NCBI GenBank assembly: GCA_963666575.2
Contig: CAXXYG010000016.1
Coordinates: forward strand, 124,001 to 188,000
From: JABMQB01 sp963666575
Lineage (GTDB): Bacteria > Bacteroidota > Bacteroidia > Bacteroidales > Prolixibacteraceae
Reading direction: 5' to 3'
DNA length: 64,000 nt
Of this stretch, positions 26,136 through 35,338 are shown piece after piece (positions within the stretch are counted from its first letter, which is position 1; each line of letters opens with the position of its first letter). A program made the position numbers and the translations under genes. Below the pieces are notes generated by a model. That model did not search any database and was not told the DNA's origin. It saw only the letters and a program-made list of their open reading frames with translations.

Positions 26136-26828
26136 TTAAACAGTTACCTTTTTGAGAACACTTACACCATTTTCCTCTTGTACTTTTAATATAAAATCAA
26201 ACCTGTCTAAATCAAGGCAAAGGTCAAAATCGGCTGAAGGTGACCAATTTTGCTTTTCCGGTTCAAAAAAACGAGCCCCAGCTCCGGTCCTTAATTTATT
26301 AATCATTTCATCAAAATCCGTTTTCTCCCTGGTAAGTTCATTTTTTATGTATTGGGCACAAAATGTATCTTCATCGGTTGGGTACAAACAGGCATAACCC
26401 ATACATACCAACGATACTTCCTCTGGATTTTGCTGCTGAATGTATTTAACTATTGCACCGGCATTTACAAAACTCCCGGTTATTATTTCGGAAGCACCTT
26501 TGGCATTTGTAATACCCTGTGTTCCTGAACTGGTTGTTGTGAACAATAGTTTTTTCCCCAAAAATCAACCTCCGATATTAAAAACGGTGAATTGCCAAAA
26601 TCAAACCCAACAGGCTTCTGCTCATCTCTTTCACCCACCAATAAATATTCCGGGTTATTTTTTTTAAGAAAAATAGGCAGTAGTCATCTCACCTACCGGA
26701 ATAATTTTTTTTGCGCCATTATCATAAGCATAACAGGCTGTTGAGAACGCCCGGAAAACATCAATAATAACTGTTAAACCAGTAGCTTCCTTTGCACCGT
26801 CAAGTAATTGTAGAATTTTTATTTTCAT
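26136..26828 (-). pseudogene. comB: 2-phosphosulfolactate phosphatase (ComB family), two frameshifts
   Basis: Reading left from ATG 26828, the sequence gives MKIKILQLLDGAKEATG and VIIDVFRAFSTACYAYDNGA, then a stop. Dropping one base in the A run at 26669-26673 restores NPEYLLVGER and GFDFGNSP, typical of ComB. A missing base in the TTTTTT/CCCC run at 26550-26559 then moves into the frame of the last 141 codons (GKKLLFTTTSSGTQGI, GSFVNAGAIVKYI, CMGYACLYPTDEDTFCAQYI). ComB removes phosphate from 2-phosphosulfolactate; in bacteria outside coenzyme M producers its role is unclear. All family motifs survive, so either the breaks are recent or they are consensus errors; about eight more indels follow within 3 kb. 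Confidence 0.7.
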
Positions 26829-27337
26829 CCGTAATAATTATTCTGAAACTGAAAGTTAAAACAGCATAAATAATTTTAAAGCGGCAAATCAAATGGAATA
26901 AATAATACAAATTATAATATACCTAACTAAACGTACTCAACTAAATATCTTAGCTTTTAACAAATGCCAGGCAATTGGCTTAACACTTATTTTACACGAT
27001 CGGCACATTCATAAGAGAAACTTAACATATGCAGCGCATTCTTGGCTCGATTATTGTTATGTTTTTAAATTATCGTTCTTGATCCTCATTTTTCATATAC
27101 TTAGACTAATGATTTTTTATCAACTCATACTCAATGTTAAATTTGCAATTAAATAACAACTTTTTAACATATGTTTAACAGCACTATGTTGAAAAACATA
27201 TTATGTTTGTGGTGTCTTTAATTAGAAACCAAAAAATAAAAAGACATGAAACGAGCATGCAATTGGATTTTCATATAGGAAGTTCATTATTTGCGAGTTA
27301 CATCGAATACGATTGAAGACATTAAAATTATAATGAG
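26829..27337. other. 509-base intergenic region with promoter element and leader
   Basis: AT-rich. Points of note are a palindrome AACATATGTT at 27166-27175, an exact minus-7 match TATGTTTG at 27202-27209 (without a TTG at the right distance), and the leader repeat A from 27246 described separately. The part 26829-27160 shows nothing I can name: no long frame, RNA-like cloverleaf or strong hairpin. Confidence 0.4.
27246..27337 (+). repeat. Leader repeat A with a 10-codon upstream mini-ORF
   Basis: Begins ATGAAACGAGCA (27246) and ends AATTATAATGAG just before the ATG of the gene at 27338. The mini-ORF reads MKRACNWIFI then TAG; the same frame beyond the stop continues HYLRVTSNT, matching HYMQVTSNT in leader D2. 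Related leaders precede the adaptor (B), the RND pump (C) and the RND-ABC fusion (D1, D2). Confidence 0.7.
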
Positions 27338-27922
27338 ATGAAAACAATGAAAACAATTATTACAATTATTGCTGTCGCTTTTGTAGCAATCGCAACAGCA
27401 GTCGAGAAACCAAAAATGAACGTTATCCCTCTATCTGCCGATAGGTCGATAATTGCATTGAGTAACAATACTCCTGCTCTATTCGAAGTGAGTGTATTTG
27501 CTGATAATGGTGCTTTAGTTTATTACAAACAATCAAATAAAAAAGAAACAAACTATCGTAAAATATTTGATTTTAAAGCTCTTGAAGAAGGTAATTACGA
27601 AATTCAATTTAAAGTAAACGATACAAAAATTAAAAGGGACTTAGTAATTGATGCCAACGATATAGTTGTTGGTGCCCCACAACTAAGTTACGATCCTTTT
27701 ATTGTATTTAATGAAGGGCAATTAAAAGTTTCATACTTAAACTTTGACGAAGAAAAACTTTCATTAAACATTTTCAGTAAAGGCGATTTACTCTACAAAT
27801 CGGAGCTTGGAAAAGACTTTGCTATTAATGCCGGTTACAACTTAAACAATTTACCTAAAGGGAAGTACGATATTACCATTTCAGGGAATGATAATTTATA
27901 CACCTATTCTATAGAAAAATAG
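27338..27922 (+). CDS. Secreted protein of unknown function, two Ig-like repeats
   Basis: A 194-residue protein with a signal peptide (MKTMKTIITIIAVAFVAIATA). The mature part seems to be two copies of one beta-rich unit, about residues 45-105 and 125-194, each with the pattern F/L-S/N-x-F-x-D/K-G-x-L-x-Y-K ... L-x-x-G-x-Y-x-I, like FlgD/type IX C-terminal Ig-like folds. I do not recognise the family. It is preceded by leader repeat A and followed by a strong terminator, so it is probably monocistronic although it shares leader type with the export operon downstream, which hints at common control. Confidence 0.7.
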   Translation: MKTMKTIITIIAVAFVAIATAVEKPKMNVIPLSADRSIIALSNNTPALFEVSVFADNGALVYYKQSNKKETNYRKIFDFKALEEGNYEIQFKVNDTKIKRDLVIDANDIVVGAPQLSYDPFIVFNEGQLKVSYLNFDEEKLSLNIFSKGDLLYKSELGKDFAINAGYNLNNLPKGKYDITISGNDNLYTYSIEK

Positions 27923-27942
27923 AAAAATATTTTTTTGTTATT

Positions 27943-27973
27943 AAGGGTGTTCCTTCGGGGACACCCTTTTTTT
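27943..27973 (+). terminator. Intrinsic terminator with UUCG-type loop
   Basis: AAGGGTGT (27943-27950) pairs with ACACCCTT (27961-27968); the stem extends inwards with one G-U pair to a TTCG loop, and is followed by a run of seven T. It ends transcription of the secreted protein gene and separates it from the ABC/RND operon. Confidence 0.88.
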
Positions 27974-28217
27974 ATGCTCAAACTACATGAACTACAACAC
28001 AATCGTACCAGTTCAATTTTAAACAAGACAAGACCTTTCCTCATATTAAGCCCCTTAAAATAACTGCCTTACGAAACCATTAATACTAATCCCTAAAAAA
28101 AACACTGCGATTTAGTAAACAAATAACTGAATTTTGTGTCGAATATTAAGTATATCAATTAAACCATTGCTTAGATTTATACTCTATATACAAAGCAAAC
28201 CAGAAAAAAACTACACT

Positions 28218-29111
28218 GTGCATATTAAAATTGAAAACTTAAATAAGGTTTACCGAAACGGCAACCATGCAGTAAATGATGTAAGCCTTGAAATTCCTAA
28301 TGGAAATGTTCGGTTTGTTGGGGCCTAACGGAGCCGGGAAATCTAGCCTGATGCGGATATTGGTTACATTAATGAAACCAAGCAATGGGAAAGTGACCAT
28401 TGATGGTTTTGGGATTTAGTAAAAAACCGCCGCGAAATTCGTTCAATGTTAGGTTATTTACCTCAGGATTTTCGTTTTTTTTCGAAGTTAAAAACATATG
28501 AGTTTTTAGATTATGCTGCCCGTTTAGCAGGAATGAAAAAACAGCCAGAAACGCCAAACAGCAGTTGAAAAAATGTTGGAGGAAGTTGGCCTGTTCGAAG
28601 CCCGCGACCGGAATGCCAATAAACTTTCGGGAGGTATGAAACGCCGATTGGGGTATTGCGCAAGCCCTTATCAACGACCCAAAAATAATTGTAGTTGATG
28701 AACCTACTACCGGCCTTGACCCTGAAGAACGCATCCGTTTCCGGAATCTGTTATCAACCATTAGCTCCCGCGATGTTTATTATTATCTTGTCGACTCATA
28801 TTGTTGGTGATATTTCGAGTACCTGCGAAAACATGGCCTTACTTAACAACGGCAAACTGGCATTTACCGGTTCTCCTGAAGAGCTTGTTAAAAAAGCCGA
28901 AGGCAAGGTCTGGCTCATAAAAGCCACCGAAAGTGAATACCTTGAAATAAATGATAAATTCCCTGTTATTTCAACTATTCCAACCGAAGGAGGTTGGGAA
29001 ATACAGGTTGTTGCCGATGATATAAACGGCTATTATGGCACTCAAATTGACCCCAATCTGGAACATGCTTATGTCCATTTTATGGAAAACAAACTCGGCC
29101 AATGGTCCTAA
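28218..29111 (+). pseudogene. ABC transporter ATPase, five frameshifts
   Basis: From a GTG at 28218 the frame gives IKIENLNKVYRNGNHAVNDVSLEI. Later parts in shifted frames give LLGPNGAGKSSLMRIL (Walker A), LGYLPQDF, NKLSGGMKRRL (signature), IIVVDEPTTGLDPEE (Walker B) and ILSTHIVGDISS (H-loop). Indels sit near 28304 (extra A), 28411 (two extra G or one lost), 28535 (extra A), 28651 (extra G) and 28776 (extra T), nearly all in short runs. Corrected, this would be a normal 297-residue ATPase, a paralogue of the one fused to the RND pump at 38699 (shared RIRFRNLL and STHI(V/I)xDISS). It would power the permease that follows 25 bases later. Real decay or local consensus errors cannot be told apart here. 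Confidence 0.8.
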
Positions 29112-29136
29112 TTTTAAACTAAAAAAATCCTTACTT

Positions 29137-32100
29137 ATGATCTCGCTTCATAACATTCTATCCATTTCAAAATACGAGCGGAAAACTTTACTTAGAAGCT
29201 GGTTTTTTTAGAATTTTCAGCATTTTTGTCTCTTTTAATTCTTTTTGGATTAAACTTTGGGCTTGTTTCTGATGGAGGTGACCCACAGTGGATTATCAGG
29301 GCTATACCTTCAAATATTCCATATTTTAACTTGCTAATTTTAAACGTTGCCCAGGCAGTGATTGCCGTTTTTTTAGCTTCCGATTTTCTTAAAAGAGATA
29401 AAAAACTCGATACAACGGAGGTAATTTATATGCGCTCGATGACCAATGGTGAATACGTTATTGGAAAAAACGTGGGGAAATATTCAGGTATTTTTAGTTC
29501 TTAACGTTATTGTGCTCCTAATGGCACTGATTTTTAATGTCCTCTCGGCTGACGCACCGATTAACTGGATTGCTTACCCTATCTACCTTGGATTAATCAG
29601 TATCCCACACTCATTTTTATTATGGGCCTCGCCTTTATATTAATGAGTATTATTAGAAACCAGGCTATTACTTTTGTATTAATTTTAGGATACATCGGAA
29701 TAACGTTATTCCTTTTTCAAGCTAAATATTATTATATTTTTGATTATATGGCCTTTAACATCCCGATGGTAAAATCGGCAATTGTTGGTTTTGGTAACAT
29801 CGATGTTATTTTAGCTCACCGGGGTATTTATTTTTTCCTTGGCATGGGATTTATCTCCATGTCTATATTTCTACTCAAGCGGCTTCCTCAATCAGAAACA
29901 ATGACTTTTTTGTCGTTAATTTTTGCTATAGTATTTATATCCGGAGGAGTTTACCTTGGGTACCAGCACTTAAATCAATTTCAAACCAAAGAGAATATAA
30001 GGGCTGAAATGATTGAGGTTAACAATAAATATGTTAACGAAAATTTCCCCGATGTTATCTCGAACAGCATTAACCTTGAGCATATTGCAAATACAATAAA
30101 CGTTGTTTCGGAACTTGAGCTTCAGAACAATACCGATATAGGAATTTACAAATACATATTTACCCTCAACGATGGATTAACTGTTTCGGAAATTCTCGTA
30201 AACGGCACCAAAACTGATTTTGAAAGAGACCACCACCTGGTTTTGACCAACTCAACACAGGCATTGGCTCCGGGTGAAAAATCGATTGTGAAAATTTCAT
30301 ACAGTGGTACTATCAACGAAACATTATGTTACCTCGATGTTGATGAAGAAACAATGCAAGAAAAATATGGCGATTTTGTTATCAATATCGACAAACGGTT
30401 TGCGTTTGTAAATCCCGATTATGTTTTGTTAACCTCTGAATCATTTTGGTACCCAAAACCAGGAGTTTCATACAGTCCCAATAGTATTAAATGGGTTAGG
30501 CAAAATTTTAGTGATTATAAATTAACAGTAAAAACTGATCCTTCATTACAGGCTGTTTCACAAGGTAAAATCACTTCTGTCGAGCCCGGAAGTTTTACTT
30601 TTGAAAATGAAAATCTTCTGACACAAATTTCATTGGCAATAGGTGATTACGAGCATAAATCATTTGATAGCGAAGGATTGGAATTTGGCATCTGGAATCT
30701 AAAAGGGCACGACTTTTTTAGTGAAGCACTACCCGATATAATGGATACAATTCCTTCGGTAATTACTGAACGGTTCAAAGATTTTCAACGTACTTATAAC
30801 CTTCAATATTCATTTAAGCGCCTGGCGCTTGTTGAAGTTCCGGCTCAATTTAAATCATTTGAAAGAATATGGACTTCAAATCAGGAATTTGTTCAGCCTG
30901 AACAAATCCTCATTCCTGAGAAAGGGTGTCTTCTTAGAGATGCTGATTTCAGAGTACGAATTAAACGTGAAGAAAGGAATAGCAGGAGACGAGAGGCAGG
31001 CCTGACAAAAGAAGAGATGCAAATAAGGGTTTTAAATAATTTTGCCGGGAATTTTACGCGTGAACAAGGACGCCCTGATTTTAACCGGGGCGCAGGAGGC
31101 ACATTTACTGCCGATGAAAAAGCCAATCAGTATTTTATTTTCCCTTTCCTATACAGTTTCCAAAACAATATCCAATCGGAACAATGGCCAATTACTAACC
31201 GTATTTTTGAAGGATATCTAAAAAATCAATCCGAAGACATGCGATCGGCATTTATGCGCAACCTCAGTGGAATGAGCGAAGACGAACTTGCAAACATTGC
31301 CCTTCAAGATTATACATTCGAAGAGATTCTTGCCGATCCGGAACAAAAGAAAATTATTGACAATGTTATTAAAATGAAAGGCGATGTGTTATTTACTATG
31401 ATTCAGTGGAAAGCAGGAGAAGCCGAATTTGAAGCCTTTCTCCGTGAACTTTTAAATAAACACAAATTTCAGAATATTAAATTTGAAGATTTTTCAGCTC
31501 AAATTCAGGAAAAATTTGGCCTGCCATTAGAACCTATGATGGATGAGTGGTTTAAAGAGAAAAGCCTGCCGGGTTATCTGTTTTCACCAATCGATGCCAA
31601 AAAAGTTAAATCGGGAGACCAGATAAAAACCATGATATCGTTAAAAACCACCAATTTTTCTGATAAGGAAGGTGTTATTAAACTTTCGTTCAGGCTTGGT
31701 GGAGGCGGAAGAGGGCCTGGTGGATTTAGAGGCGGTGGTGGAGGCCCCGGCGCAGATAATACAATTGATAAGATTGTATATCTCGAAGGTAACCAAACCA
31801 AAGAATTATCATATTTACTTGATGCCGACCCACGTATGCTTACAATCAATACGTTAACATCAAAAAATATTCCACAAACAATTATGGAACGTTTTATGGA
31901 TATTGACGAAGATGAAAAAGCTAAACCCAGCGAAGGAGAAAAAATTTCAGACATAGCCGTTTCAGAAGTTTTACCTAACGAAATAATTGTCGATAATGAA
32001 GATCCCGAATTTGAAATTACAGAAAATACATCGGGAAGTTTATTAACAAAATGGGTTCTGAAAGAAGAAGAAAGTAAACAAAAATACGCAGGCTACTCGC

Positions 32101-32498
32101 CTTGGAGGCCTCCTTCAAGCTGGACTGCTACTACTAATTCAGGATTTTATGGCAAATATGTACGCTCGGGATATTACATTAAATCAGGCGAAGGAGATCA
32201 AAAAGCTACATGGAATGTACCAATTAAAGAGGGTTCATATTACGACATCTATTACCACGTATATAAAGCCCAGGATTTCCGCAGAGGCCAAAGCTCCAGC
32301 GAAAAAGGAGAATATAATTTTACCATATTCCACGATGATGGGCAAGAAGAACAAACTCTTGATATAAGTAGTGCAGAAGCAGGTTGGAACCATTTAGGCT
32401 CCTTCTTTTTCTCGCCCGATACAGCAAAAATTCAATTATCAAATAAATCACAACTCAGGACAGTTTTTGCCGATGCTGTAAAATTGGTAAAACTATAG
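29137..32498 (+). pseudogene. ABC-2 permease fused to zinc-less M1-like and golvesin-like domains, three frameshifts
   Basis: Begins ATG 29137 (MISLHNILSISKYERKTLLRS). Indels near 29203-29209 (T run, one lost), 29474 (GGGG, one extra) and 29605 (one lost) break the first membrane part; from 29622 a clean frame of 958 codons follows (GLAFILMSIIRNQAITF ...). Corrected order: ABC-2-type membrane helices (two sets), then from about codon 200 an M1 aminopeptidase-like periplasmic part (SFWYPKPGVSYSP, FKRLALVEVPAQF, VQPEQILIPEKG), and a last beta domain resembling golvesin/xly-type modules (SGYYIKSG ... ADAVKLVKL). The HExxH zinc site and GAMEN motif of M1 enzymes are not present, so the domain is likely a binding or structural module. 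A glycine/arginine-rich stretch lies near 31700-31750. Partner of the ATPase upstream and, 24 bases on, TolC. Confidence 0.72.
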
Positions 32499-32521
32499 AA
32501 AACAATTAAAAAAAACTTAAT

Positions 32522-34021
32522 ATGAATCAATTAAGCCATTGCTTCAAAATTAGAAAAGCTGCCTTGTTCCTGCTTGTAGTTTTGGGAACCAGTAACCTTT
32601 TTGCTCAGGAAGCCATTACGCTCGAAAAAGCTTTGCAAATTGCAGAATCAGGAAGCCCAGACCTACAAAGGTCTTCACTTAACCTCGAAAGGTACCAAAA
32701 AAGCCTGGAGGCTCAGAGAGCTGCCCTTAAATCAAGGTTCAGCCTTGACGTATCTCCCATTGATTATACTAATACACGTCGATTCGACAATCGCTATTCT
32801 CAATGGTATACCAACGAATCATTTGCATCGAATGCTACATTCAGAGTTGAGCAACCCATTCTTGTAACCGATGGAACCATATCATTAATAAACAGGTTTG
32901 GATGGCAAAACAGCAGCTCCGAATTTCAGGGAGAAACTACCGAAAGTAAAGTGTTTACAAATAATTTGTACCTCAACCTGAACCAACCAATATTTACGTA
33001 TAACCGCCGAAAGCTGGAACTTAAAACACTGGAACTCAATCTTGAAAATGCCAATATAAGTTATGCCATGCAACGGCTTAACCTCGAAAAAAATGTTACC
33101 CAGTTTTTTTACAATGTTTACATGTCGCAAATGAACCTGGTTATTGCCAAAGATGAATTAGCCAATACACAAAAAAGTTATGAAATAATCAAAAATAAGG
33201 TAGATGCAGGACTTTCGGCCAAAGAAGAATTATATCAGGCTGAGCTAAATCTGGCAACTTCAAAATCGACATTACAAAACAGCGATGTTAGCTTTGAAAA
33301 TGCCAAAGACCAATTAAAATTATACCTTGGTATGGACCTGTATGAAGATATCTTAATTCTCACTGATATTTCGGCAAATCCTGTTGCGGTTGACCTTGAT
33401 AAAGCAATTGAATATGGTTTAGGTTCAAGGATGGAACTCCGCCAACGTGAAATTGACGTTGAAAACAGCCAATTCGATATGATTCAAACTAAATCGTTAA
33501 ACGAATTTAAAGGTGAATTAAATCTTAACTATGGAATTATCGGGGATAATGAAAAACTCAACGGGATTTTTGATAATACCACACGTAACCCACAGGTTCA
33601 ATTATCATTTAATATCCCTTTATTCGATTGGGGCGAAAAAAAGGCCCGAATTGCCGCTCAACAAGCAACAATCAAAACTCAGGAATTAAATCTTTCCGAA
33701 GAGAAAAAACAGATAATTATCGAAATCAGGCAAGTGTACCGAAATCTACAAAATCAATTAAATCAAATCGATATTGCACAACAAAATGAAAGAAATGCCC
33801 AGTTAACTTATGAAATAAATTTGGAGCGGTATGAAAATGGTGACTTAACCGGTATGGATTTAAATTTATACCAAACTCAGTTATCAGAGAAAAAGCTGGC
33901 TTATGTTCAGGCACTTATAAATTATAAAATTGAACTGTTAAATTTAAAAGTTCAAACATTATTCGACTTTACTACAAATGAAGTCATTGTGCCATCTGAG
34001 TTATATTTAGATAATAACTAA
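32522..34021 (+). CDS. TolC-family outer-membrane efflux protein
   Basis: A 499-residue protein with a signal peptide ending near LFAQ (residue 29). The two long helical repeats of TolC-type channels are visible: ITLEKALQIAESGSPDLQRS at the start of the first and VQLSFNIPLFDWGEKKARIAAQQ, which opens the second beta strand/helix. Trimers would form a channel through the outer membrane and periplasm. It lies in series with the adaptor (gap of 15 bases to leader B) and two RND pumps, so it is the exit duct of this machine. Confidence 0.88.
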   Translation: MNQLSHCFKIRKAALFLLVVLGTSNLFAQEAITLEKALQIAESGSPDLQRSSLNLERYQKSLEAQRAALKSRFSLDVSPIDYTNTRRFDNRYSQWYTNESFASNATFRVEQPILVTDGTISLINRFGWQNSSSEFQGETTESKVFTNNLYLNLNQPIFTYNRRKLELKTLELNLENANISYAMQRLNLEKNVTQFFYNVYMSQMNLVIAKDELANTQKSYEIIKNKVDAGLSAKEELYQAELNLATSKSTLQNSDVSFENAKDQLKLYLGMDLYEDILILTDISANPVAVDLDKAIEYGLGSRMELRQREIDVENSQFDMIQTKSLNEFKGELNLNYGIIGDNEKLNGIFDNTTRNPQVQLSFNIPLFDWGEKKARIAAQQATIKTQELNLSEEKKQIIIEIRQVYRNLQNQLNQIDIAQQNERNAQLTYEINLERYENGDLTGMDLNLYQTQLSEKKLAYVQALINYKIELLNLKVQTLFDFTTNEVIVPSELYLDNN

Positions 34022-34036
34022 AATAAAATTTACACG

Positions 34037-34126
34037 ATGAAACAAACACAAAAAATATCTATCAGAAACAGAAGTAATTTATTAGGTGTTTCATCAAATT
34101 CCATCAAGAATAAAAATTATAATGAG
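34037..34126 (+). repeat. Leader repeat B, in frame with the adaptor gene
   Basis: Begins ATGAAACAAACA and ends AATTATAATGAG before the ATG at 34127. The mini-ORF (MKQTQKISI ... GVSSNSIKNK) runs in frame into the adaptor gene without a stop, unlike the other copies. GVSSNSIKN corresponds to QVTSNTFRN of D2. Confidence 0.65.
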
Positions 34127-35182
34127 ATGAGAAAAATAAAATTCCTGTTAATAATTGGTATAATGGCACTTATTTTTGCCTGCAACAACCAAACACAAAA
34201 CGAAGAAGCCGACCTGGCTATCCCTGTATCAGTAATTGATGTAAAACCACAAACTATCCGGCAATACATAAATACCACCGGAACAGCCAAAGCAATGATG
34301 GAAACTGAATTACAAACAGAAATGGCGGGTGATTATATCCTTCAGGTTAATCCGGCAACAAAACAACTTTACAAATTAGGAGACAAGGTAAAAGCCGGTC
34401 AAATTATTATAAAATTAGAAGATAAAGAATATATCAATGGTATAGCCATCGATGCAAAAACCCTGAACCTTGAAATATCGGAACAGGAATATGAAAAACA
34501 AAAATCGCTGTATGAAAAAGGGGGGGTGACACTTCGTGAACTCCGCAATTCAGAAGTTTCAAAAACAACTGCCAAATACGATTTTGAAAGTGCTGAAATA
34601 AGATTAAGCAAAATGAATGTTATAGCTCCCTTCGATGGTATTATTGTTGACATTCCTTATTATACTCAGGGAACCCGTATTGCAACCGGACAAACTGTGG
34701 TTCATTTAATGAGCTATAAAAACATGTACATGGAAATAAACCTTCCCGAAAAAAGTATTTCTGATGTAAAAGTCGGGCAAGAAGTTTTAATTACCAACTA
34801 TACTATTTCCGAAGATACTTTAAAAGCCAAAGTTTCTCAACTATCGCCCATCATTAGCACCGAAACACGTACGTTTAAAGGGAAACTATTAATCGACAAT
34901 CCAAATTTAAAATTAAGGCCTGGAATGTTTGTTAAAGCCGACATTGTAACATCACAAAAAGACAGTGCTATTGTTATTCCTAAAGACATTATTCTTTCAG
35001 GCAACCGTGGAAAATCGGTATTTATAATCGAACGTAGTGCTGCACGCGAACGTCAAATAACACTGGGAATTACGAACCAGGACAATACTGAAGTAATTTC
35101 AGGGCTTAAAGCAAACGAACGCCTTGTAATTAAAGGATACGAAACACTTCGAAATGGTTCAAAAGTAAAAGTAATCAGATAA
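34127..35182 (+). CDS. RND periplasmic adaptor (membrane fusion protein), lipoprotein
   Basis: A 351-residue HlyD/AcrA-type adaptor. I start at ATG 34127 (MRKIKFLLIIGIMALIFAC), since this gives a clean lipoprotein signal with acylated C19; the 30 codons before it are leader repeat B. Then come a barrel-sandwich half-motif (ITLP/LGDKVKAGQIIIKLED), a helical hairpin (LNLEISEQEYEKQKSLYEKGG), the second lipoyl half (MNVIAPFDGIIVDIPYYTQG), a beta-barrel domain and a membrane-proximal tail (VIKGYETLRNGSKVKVI). It links the inner-membrane pumps to TolC. Confidence 0.88.
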   Translation: MRKIKFLLIIGIMALIFACNNQTQNEEADLAIPVSVIDVKPQTIRQYINTTGTAKAMMETELQTEMAGDYILQVNPATKQLYKLGDKVKAGQIIIKLEDKEYINGIAIDAKTLNLEISEQEYEKQKSLYEKGGVTLRELRNSEVSKTTAKYDFESAEIRLSKMNVIAPFDGIIVDIPYYTQGTRIATGQTVVHLMSYKNMYMEINLPEKSISDVKVGQEVLITNYTISEDTLKAKVSQLSPIISTETRTFKGKLLIDNPNLKLRPGMFVKADIVTSQKDSAIVIPKDIILSGNRGKSVFIIERSAARERQITLGITNQDNTEVISGLKANERLVIKGYETLRNGSKVKVIR

Positions 35183-35212
35183 TACACCGGGTTTAAAATT
35201 AAATAATTTACC

Positions 35213-35338
35213 ATGAAACGACCATGAATAAAATTTATTCACACATGAGCAACATTATAATTTTCATGGGAGTTACCTGTCTGACTGCACAAGCAAGGCA
35301 GGCATCCAATACCTTTAAAAATTAACAATTCTAATGAG
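35213..35338 (+). repeat. Leader repeat C with a 33-codon upstream mini-ORF
   Basis: ATGAAACGACCATGA at 35213 begins like the other copies; an internal ATG at 35224 opens a 33-codon frame (MNKIYSHMSNIIIFMGVT ... ending QASNTFKN, stop at 35323-35325). Exactly 13 bases, CAATTCTAATGAG, then lead to the RND start at 35339. The mini-ORF is hydrophobic in its middle part, like a small signal-type peptide. Confidence 0.7.

Noticed and set aside
28218..29111. Programmed ribosomal frameshifting in the ABC ATPase gene
   Set aside because: Five shifts in one gene, mostly simple extra bases in short runs and without slippery heptamers plus structures, cannot be a regulated mechanism. Similar indels in neighbouring genes point to a local cause.
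31690..31750. Glycine-rich stretch as a low-complexity repeat or separate gene
   Set aside because: It is part of the continuous permease/M1-like frame, and both the flanking beta-rich sequence and codon use are normal.
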